Shown: piece by piece, positions 56,673 through 64,000 of the stretch
Numbering within the stretch: position 1 is the stretch's first letter
Layout: every line of letters starts with the position of its first letter
Assembly: GCF_026914265.1 (NCBI RefSeq)
Contig: NC_069136.1
Location: forward strand, 25,742,701-25,806,700
Source: Mya arenaria
Taxonomy: Eukaryota > Mollusca > Bivalvia > Myida > Myidae
Reading direction: 5' to 3'
Length of the DNA: 64,000 nt
Position numbers and translations under genes: made by a program
The notes under the pieces: model-generated
The model's input: the letters and a program-made list of their open reading frames with translations, nothing else
Told to the model about the DNA's origin: nothing
Database searches by the model: none

Positions 56673-57620
56673 CTATCTACATCGCAAGATGCCTTCTTGG
56701 AACTTGTCACTTTTGTTTAACACTGGTTTGTCGTAAAAGTTTCTAAATGTACTTTCTCTTGACCATCCCGCTTTAGCAAGAATGCCCGCTATAGGTACTG
56801 CTGATGTACTTGCTTTTGATGTCACCGCAGATATAACACTGTGTGAACCGAAATCCTTTACATTGATTCCAGCTCTACACATAACTGTCTTTATCCATCT
56901 CGAGATGGTGTCTCTAGTTACAGTTGTGTGTGGTTTGACATAACTCTTAAAAAAACTTTCCAGAATTACCATTGTGTCTGAGCACACTAGTACGGGAAAG
57001 CTATTCTTTCAAAACAGTATAAATGCATAATCTCCTTTCTGGAGGATAAGCTCGAAACGAAACACAATCAACATTATGTCCGGGCCTGCTTTGCTTAAGA
57101 TGCCCATTAAATTGTAACACATATTCAACAACTTTTTGTAACATTTAAAGTTCAACAAATGTAACGTATGTACATGTGCAGCTTGAGTCAAGGCCATAAG
57201 CATTACTAGCTTCAAAGTGAGATCCTTTAAAGAGAAATGTTCCACTGGTGAAACTTTCTTTAAATACAACAAAACTATATCTACATCCCAGATATATGTA
57301 TATCTAGGTTTGGAAGGTCTAGATGCAAAAACTCCTTTCATGTATCGTATAATAAATGGATGATTCCCTACTCTAAAACCATCGAACTCTAAATCTAGTG
57401 CCGAGAGAGCTCCTCTTGCTGTGTTTAAACTTTCATATCCTAGGCCTTTTGAATATTGGGATGTTAGAAATTCCACTACTGTTTCCAGCGTTGGTAATAT
57501 TGGAGATGTTTCCCTTTCACTACAGTACTGAAACCACCTGTTGATATGCGTGTTATATTGTTTCTTAGTCCCTGGCCGCGCATGAATAACGCCGTCTGTT
57601 ATAAACTTGCTCCTCCTGAT
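56673..57620 (-). pseudogene. DIRS-type tyrosine recombinase remnant, broken
   Basis: The minus-strand region encodes pieces of a tyrosine recombinase as carried by DIRS-like retroelements: HARPGTKKQYNTHINRWFQY, GYESLNTARGALSALDLEFD, YTYIWDVDIVLLYLKKVSPV with LTLKLVMLMALT, and a C-terminal end TISRWIKTVMCRAGINVKDF with AGWSRESTFRNFYDKPV. The final HS...GW...FY pattern is the catalytic end. No reverse transcriptase or split repeats are seen nearby. Treated as a fossil with a few breaks; a fold-back repeat lies just beyond its 3' end. Confidence 0.65.
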
Positions 57621-57640
57621 AAAAGTGTGTGTATAATAAA

Positions 57641-58106
57641 TACCACGTGATAAATTGCGCCATAAATCATAAGAGCTACGTCGAAAGGCAATATTTTGCT
57701 TCGGATGAAGACTTCAAACTAAGATAACTTTAATATTTCTTCACCATTTCAAATGCATCATAGCGCAGTCTACGCCGCTTACGGAGCCCCGCCTTCGGTC
57801 TTTTACCAGAGTTTGATTGAGAGTTTAGTTTCTTAAAATACTTCGACAAACCTTTTCACAATACGGCCGTCTGACAGAGCACTGTCAAAAGATTATTTGG
57901 GAAACAGATTAGTCGAAGTTTTTGATGAAACTAATCACCTTTATCAAACTTCTGTAATAACATGAAGGCGGGTCTCTTTGAGCAGCATAGACTGCCCTTT
58001 GTTTTATTTAAAAAGTAAAAGTTAAGTTCTATGATTTAAGTATATATATCTAAAGCAAATTACTGCCTTCTGACGTAGCATTTATGACGTAATTTATCAC
58101 GTGGTA
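57641..58106. mobile_element. MITE family 3, 466 bp
   Basis: TIRs of about 55 bases start TACCACGTGATAAATT and read outward as AATTTATCACGTGGTA at the right, followed by related ACGTCATAAATGCTACGTC / GCCATAAATCATAAGAGCTACGTC. TA-rich flanks fit a TA-targeting superfamily. A family I recall as abundant in bivalves. It abuts the DIRS-like remnant. Confidence 0.8.
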
Positions 58107-59107
58107 TACACACACTGGATATCTAATCCCTAAAAAACCTATGATATTAAATCAGATACCTAAATTGATTTGCAACGTTAATATGATTCTACTTATTCCA
58201 AATATATTCTATATCACATGAGTGAAATACACAACACTGTTTTTGACATTTGATCGAGTGAAAATTAAATGTTGAATCGAACATTTGTATTTCTGTATTT
58301 GTGTTTGTAGCACAATCATCATTGCATATCATGTTTGTGCCTGGGTTAAAACCTAAATGTTTTACATTGGCAGGAAGTAATCGCAAATAACTATGACTGC
58401 TTCCTTCTATCATTAATAACTTAATAACTCGTGATTAAACGAGATTAAAAAAAAATGTCATTTCAATGCCACAGTAGCTATTTTTAAATGTTGATTTGAT
58501 TTTTCATGTGACGACTTATCAAATTACATTTTCATATATATCCGGAAAGCTTCTGCACAGAACAGTTGTGGAATAGCATTTTAAAGGGGAAGTTTTATAT
58601 CTTTGCATTCAACCTAGTTCTGTTAAGTTGTTTTTTTAAACTGAAAAATCTTGACAGATCCCTCAACCCTGCTATGTTAGGGTACGTACCTTCCCTAAAG
58701 GTTATATATTGAATATGCGAGGATACATTTAGTATCCTAGTTTGTGTCGGGTGAAAATGGCTCCAAAGGGGTTTATTCACATTTTACAGGAAACCAAAGG
58801 GCAAATTGTCGATAATTTGTATTTATTCCGGTTAAAGATATTTGTCAAAGAAATCAAAATGAAAGTTAACTGTTTCAAACAGAAATAAACAATTTGATAT
58901 TGTTCACTGTTTTTCCAACTTGAATACGCCCTCATTTCCAAATCAAACGTCAGCGCGCACAAGCCTTGAGCGGAATGCCAAAGTAGTCATATCCGAAAGT
59001 TATGGTCGCATACAATATATTTTTTTCTGAAAACTACAACAAAACAAGTACAATACATAAATAAATACAATACATAAAGGAAGTTAATGTCAATGCAAAC
59101 ACCATCT
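58107..59107. other. Intergenic DNA without recognised gene
   Basis: AT-rich; frames at 58189-58413 and 58595-58962 lack motifs. Nothing else supported. Confidence 0.5.
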
Positions 59108-59430
59108 AGAACACAGAGATTTCCTTGACACACATTGAGGTATTACTATTATGTATACATATAAGGTATTTCTGTATGTTATGTTAGAAATAAGCACATA
59201 TTCACATAACATTATCTAGCAACATTCAAAAGACGGTCCTTTTCCTGCGACCTGTTTCAATACGTCATCAAGAACACAGCGATTTCCTTGACACATTGAT
59301 AATAAGGTATTTCTGTATGTTATGTTAGTAATAAACACATACATGTATTGACATAACATTATCTAGCAACATTCAAAAGACAGTCTTTTCTCTGCGACCT
59401 GTTTCAAAACGTCATCAAGACGAGAACTCA
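59108..59430. repeat. 163-bp tandem duplication covering the sulfotransferase 3' end
   Basis: Copy 1 (59108-59270) and copy 2 (59271-about 59430) share AGAACACAG.GATTTCCTTGA, GGTATTTCTGTATGTTATGT and CTAGCAACATTCAAAAGAC. Copy 2 contains the last codons and stop of the sulfotransferase; copy 1 holds a duplicate of them (minus 59272-59216, ...VLKQVAGKGPSFECC, stop). The gene thus has two tail-plus-3'UTR copies in series; the first stop met in transcription is in copy 2. Confidence 0.85.
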
Positions 59431-62400
59431 TCTCAGACGTTAACGACTCTCGCCAAGTTCCAGGTTTACCTGCAACAACACAGACATTGTAAATGCATCA
59501 TATTCAGGCTATAAAATGTGTGAGAAATAGAACATTTAAACAAACTCTCTCCCTCTATTGCCTGATGACGCCTTTTTAAGTTTGTATTATTTGGAAGGGT
59601 TTTAGATGCAGATAATGAATATGTATGAACTATACCAAAACTAATACAGACAAGCGTTTGTGGTCTTGAAACAGTGTGAACATGGAACTTGCGTAAGATT
59701 TCAGTAAAAGAAAAAACAAAGTAGACTGCTACAATGTCTTTGTCTATCATTCAGTTCCTGTCATTTATTTTACATAGTAGTAATCTGCAAGCAATACCCT
59801 TCGAACGATTCCAAACTGCCATGGGGGCCACCACGCATCAAAGATACTCGGTAACTATATATTTGAATCTTCCTATTTTTATCTGTGTAAACGTTTCCAG
59901 TAGTTAAATAAACTATGCGTAATTTAAGTTAAATCGGCCTTTATAAGTGTTCAGGCCCTGAGGCCTGGATTAAATATAACACTTTCTAACAGCAGAATAG
60001 AACAAACTTTAAAAAGCTGCACTCTCAAAGATTTACCACTTCAACAACTTTTTTATTTGTTTTGTCTTCGAACAAGCCATTTTTGGCGAAAATCCATGGA
60101 AAACAGTCATATAAGACTGTTGATAGAAAAATAGATCGCAGATCTTTATATTTATGTTCATACATGTTTTATGCATTATACGCAAATGGTAAATCTGTAA
60201 GAGTGTAGCTTTAACGAGCGACAAACATCAGTTGAGAAAATGTGTTGAAGGCAATATTTATGCGAAAAACTACAGAAACAACCTCAGTAGCAAAATGTTT
60301 AAACATAAACCCGGTTTAATGGCACTGGGTAAACGCCAAAGTGCACCTTTGTTAATGAAACCGCCATAACCATCCTTCATGTTACTTCCAGCCATATGTT
60401 CCAAATTAAGCGTCGGGTTCTTTCGCATGCTTTCAATAGAGCAGTGCTCATGTATTCTGTTCACATCGCCATCGGTCAGTGTTCTGCCAAGAAAGCTCGC
60501 TATGTCCCTTATGGTCTTTGGAATATCCTGCAAGGAAATATAGTTTTCTGTTATGTTCTGTGGTGGCTAATTTCTGCCATTTCGTATTGGTGGGTTTTCG
60601 GAGCGAAAACTCGACAAACGGTCAATATCTAAACAATGTTAAATTATTATTTCGGCCAAACCAAATTAATGATTAGTTCCTCGAATTTTTGCCAAAAAAA
60701 ATGGAGCGAGCGAGCGAAAAAAAAAAATTGCCAGTTTTCATAAAAACCGAAGCGAGCGAAGAGCGAAAAATTCATATAATAAATAACCCTGTTTTTAGTA
60801 AAAAGTTTGAAACGACTTATATAAATCTACCTGAATCAGTTTAACATCATATGCTACTGTATTTAGACATAAAAAGAAAAAAAAAGAACAAGGGTATTTT
60901 TCAGAGTACTTTTTTGGTTATTTATATGTTTTTATGCACCAGCCAATTGTATTTGCCACCCCCTTAGTCCGGAATAGCGGGACTTTGACTTCCGGTCAAC
61001 TTCCTCAAAACCCGGGTAAAATACCCGACCTGCAGGGACACACTGCTGGTAAAATCCCTGCCAAATGGCCCCGCAACCCCGAATACCTATGTGAGGCCCA
61101 TTCCCGACTATTTTCAATATGAAGACAAAACCACATTCACTAGGCACTGCGGGGCCACCTGAAAGGTAAAAACACAGCCCATTGCCTCTGCTGTCCCCGG
61201 TATACCCCTAGAACAAGGGCGAGGGGTGGGCGGGCAGTGGTTACTATTGACAAGTGCATAACAATCCCGGATTATGTAGTCAACCTAAATGGCCGTCAAT
61301 GAGTCTTTTGACGATTTTTAGACAATGGCAGACTCGAGACACAGGGATACACATGAAATGTCAATATAATAAAAAAGTATCCCTGATCGCTCATTATTGT
61401 AGCTACTGGATTATGCTGCAAATAAAAACAAAATATTAGGTGATAAACTTAGGCTTAGTTATGTTGAGGTATATCCAGACCAGTGTTTATAAATATCGCT
61501 ATTTGTGAAAAGATATTTGTTCAAAACTGTTGTTTTGTCAGAATTTGATCAAAAATGAGCTTGATACATCAATTTGGACCAAACAATGACTCATGTTCCA
61601 GTTAAGTTGACCTGTCATCTTCAGCATCGTCGTAACGAGGTAAAATTTTGGTCCCTTGTATTATGACTTGAATAAAAGTTGATCATTCCGATTTCCATTC
61701 AAAACGAGTCACTAATTACGCAAAATATAATCGCTACAGTATAAAAACACATCGGTTACTTCCCTTTACAAAAACACGAAAACTAGCGTAGAAAAAATAA
61801 ACTTGATTATTTTTAGCCTTTTAATAAATTATTACCTGAAAAAAATCTGCTTGTGCGATCAAAATGGAGGTGCGGGCACACAAAAAAAATTGTTTTTACA
61901 TTTTCAAAAAAATAGGAGCGGTAAATCCGCGGAACGAAATATCAATTTGGTGTGGCCTTATTTATCTTTATTTTTTATTTTTTTATATAATTATGCTCAT
62001 AAAATCCAATTCAGCAAGTGTGTTTGTATCAAATACTAGCACTTCTTTATGCAACATTTATTTATGAAAAGGCATTATGTAAGATATGCAAATAAGGCAA
62101 AAATACCGTTACCTTGACAACATCTTCATACTTTAAAAACAAAAGGTTCCCAACTTTGGTGTTATTCCAAAATCCAAGAACGTTATCTTCCCAACCTCCA
62201 TACAAAACTGAAATATATAGTCTCCAAAAGTATTTAAAAGAATTTGGTATGGAAATCAATGAAAATATTACTACAAATAAATTAATTATATGTTAAGCAG
62301 AAACGTTTGAAATCTATGACATTATTAAGGACAAAATTATTATATGTTATTGTTAAGAAAAAAGGTAAAATGTTATTTGGCATGTATAAAAACTACATAG

Positions 62401-63577
62401 TTTGATGGTCCAACTGAAATTTACGGTAAATAGCCAGCCGTGCCTGTGAAAAGAAGTTTATAAAACAGGTCGCTCGAAAGGACATCACAAAGGACCATGC
62501 AGTTACATACTACATTTCAATTAACCATGCATAATGTATGTGATCTTAAAGGGACTGTACACCCGATTGGCACCAAAAACATATTTTTTTTTGTTATGAA
62601 TCTCAGGACAAGTATTTAATAAAATATTTTACTCTTTGATATCATAATTGTAAAAGAAATACCAAAATGTAAAAAAATCGCTAAAAGTGCTAAAAGATTT
62701 ACTGTTATCTACTATCATCCCATAAGGTAAAACTACTGAGTTTTCTGTAAGACAGTACATGATTACCTTTTCCGTTCATGAAATCCTCAAAGAATTCTGC
62801 CAGTGACATATCACACCAGTCGAACCATTGCATCAGCTTGTACCAGGACAAAACAACGTCTTTAGGGTTCCGACACACGTACACCATCTGAAAATTTGTC
62901 ATACAAGGTATAATATACCGATGTCGTCCGAAATAAGTTTGGGAAAAGTGTCCTACAAGGTAGAATATACCGATGTCGTCCGAAATTAGGTTGGAAAAAG
63001 AGTCTTATAAGGTAGAATATACCGACGTCGTCCGAAATTAGGTTGGGAAAGAGTCCTACAAAGTAGAATATACCGACGTCGTCAGAAATAAGGTTGGAAA
63101 AAGTGTCCTACAAGGTAGAATATACCGACGTCGTCCGAAATTAGGTTGGGAAAAGTGTCCTACAAGGTAGAATATACCGACGTCGTCTGAAATTAGGTTG
63201 GAAAAAGTGTCCTACAAGGTAGAATATACCGATGTCGTCCGAAATTAGGTAGAAAATCTTATAAATGACGGCTTACCCTAATCAGGGACAGTTAAAGACT
63301 AGTTTAAAGTATCTTAATCAACCTTGTAAATTGTATACACTGTAGCATCTTAAACGATTCGGAAAAATAGTGTCAGTCTAAAGCAGCAATTACAAAAAAC
63401 ATGTATACCATTTATTAAAAAATAACGTATTAAAGATTTGGTCCAAATGCTGGAAATATACAGCTTGGGAGACAGGTACCCTTCCTTTTCCGCCTTGTAA
63501 CATTTTTGGCAGGAACTTGTACTGCAGATGGGACTTGAACACCCTGGGGCTCCCTGCGTTCTTTAATGCGTCCATTC
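59363..63577 (-). CDS. Cytosolic-type sulfotransferase, last five exons (5' end outside)
   Basis: Transfers sulfate from PAPS to small hydroxyl or amine substrates. Exons, all GT-AG and in phase: 63577-63480 (98 nt; MDALKNAGSPRVFKSHLQYK FLPKML), 62887-62767 (121 nt; MVYVCRNPKDVVLSWYKLMQ, the 3'-phosphate-binding region), 62207-62113 (95 nt; GNLLFLKYEDVVK), 60527-60346 (182 nt; IRDIASFLGRTL, HCSIESMRKNPTLN and the KDGYGGFINKG start), 59469-59363 (107 nt; GKPGTWRESLTSEM completing the RKGxxGxWK-like PAPS loop, to ECC stop). Lengths 98/121/95/182/107 closely follow the classical SULT pattern. The first exon with the P-loop-like PKSGTTW lies beyond 64000. No stops or frameshifts seen. Introns hold MITEs and tandem arrays. 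Substrate unknown. Confidence 0.9.
60009..60214. mobile_element. MITE family 2, copy d
   Basis: Left AAAAAGCTGCACTCTCAAAG, right GTAAATCTGTAAGAGTGTAG then CTTTAA. A shorter version in the last intron of the sulfotransferase gene. Confidence 0.8.
60240..60341. repeat. Dispersed repeat family R, copy 4
   Basis: Shares CTCAGTAGCAAAATGTTTAA and GGTTTAATGGCACTGGGTAA with copy 2 and ends 5 bases from the donor site of the 182-nt sulfotransferase exon. Confidence 0.75.
60935..61258. mobile_element. MITE family 1, copy 4
   Basis: Left TGCACCAGCCAATTGTATTT, right GTGGTTACTATTGACAAGTG then CA. The TIRs are more diverged than in copies 1-3, so this is the oldest copy. It lies in a sulfotransferase intron. 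Confidence 0.8.
61340..61404 (+). repeat. 65-bp dispersed repeat, second copy
   Basis: Matches 2413-2477 in the same orientation. Confidence 0.7.
62552..62700. repeat. Dispersed repeat fragment
   Basis: The start AAAGGGACTGTACACCCGAT followed by TGGCACCAAAAACATA is a repeat terminus I recall from bivalve sequences. Only one end is visible. Confidence 0.45.
62899..63250. repeat. 52-bp minisatellite, seven copies, at a splice acceptor
   Basis: The unit contains TCCTACAAGGTAGAATATAC and CGACGTCGTCCGAAATTAGG. The array starts 12 bases upstream of the 62887 sulfotransferase exon, so its first unit borders the 3' splice site. Confidence 0.95.
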
Positions 63578-64000
63578 CTGCAAATCAAAATGCACTTTGT
63601 GATTTTTTTATGAAATACCTTGTTATGTTTGCCCCTTGATGACCCGCTGTCAATTCTTGGCATTCTGTTGCAATTTGTCAAAATACTCGGATAATATTAT
63701 ACATTATTTTACTGTTTATATAGTTTTGTCTACAAAACAATGGAAATGTGGCTTGTATAATATTAATTAAATTGGAAACAATGCAAAAAAATGATATTTC
63801 AATTCAACTCTGTGTATGCATTTTGTTGTTTGAGAAACAGATACCCGCGCTCAATGGCTGCATTATGGCTTAATCCCGCCGTGTGTACCATCACGACTTA
63901 AAGCGTTATAAACCGTTTACTTCCGAGTTACATTAAGACAAGCCTAAGATAGTCTTTGTAAAGATAGTCTTTGTAATTTTAATAGAGTCCCACCAGAGTT
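63578..64000. other. Sulfotransferase intron, right edge
   Basis: No further exon or clear repeat is visible; a short direct repeat AAGATAGTCTTTGTAA occurs near 63945-63977. Confidence 0.5.

Noticed and set aside
60690-60780. GCGAGCGAA-rich stretch as a possible CRISPR or regulatory array
   Set aside because: Short irregular low-complexity repeats without spacers in a eukaryotic intron.

Overview
The window reads as nuclear DNA of a marine invertebrate, most likely a bivalve mollusc. It is AT-rich, with multi-exon genes using GT-AG introns and many tandem arrays. It also carries dispersed repeat families of a type I recognise as common in bivalves. The species is inferred from repeat style and protein flavour, not proven.

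Host genes are few. The last exon of a secreted or membrane beta-lactamase-fold protein lies at the left edge (166-767, +). The last five exons of a cytosolic-type sulfotransferase lie at the right edge (63577-59363, -), with exon lengths close to the classical SULT pattern. Most of the rest is mobile DNA: a coiled-coil gene fragment beside a decayed Crypton (4.8-7.4 kb); an unclassified transposase-like gene (7.8-9.1 kb); a TIR-bounded pogo element with two nested MITEs (9.2-12.2 kb); an EnSpm/CACTA TNP2-like gene (15.4-19.8 kb, -); Harbinger pieces at 23.8-27.5, 35.2-38.0 and 44.2-47.8 kb; a mariner scrap; a Penelope-like RT scrap; tyrosine-recombinase remnants at 49 and 57 kb; and an HTH plus integrase-core gene (51.6-54.7 kb, -). 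Four MITE families, a tRNA-derived SINE and many minisatellites fill the gaps.

The most striking object is a parvovirus-like endogenous element at 27511-35170, about 7.3 kb without a nested MITE. It has hairpin inverted terminal repeats 50/51 identical over their shared stem, with the hairpin loop in opposite orientations at the two ends (flip/flop). Four compactly overlapping genes read left to right: a 704-aa capsid-like protein, a 424-residue-class coiled-coil protein, an NS1-like HUH plus SF3-helicase protein with an overlapping NS2-like frame, and a small acidic protein. The order (capsid before NS1, same strand), the length and the extra coiled-coil gene are unlike the usual parvovirus layout. 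It is a fossil: NS1 carries about one break, while the other frames look open, so it is young. A 349-bp MITE has jumped into its left ITR. The element sits exactly between two Harbinger Myb/SANT genes that point away from it, each missing its 5' part.

The genes do not form one pathway. The window is a transposon-dense gap between two host genes, and the parvovirus-like element is the part most likely to be undescribed.
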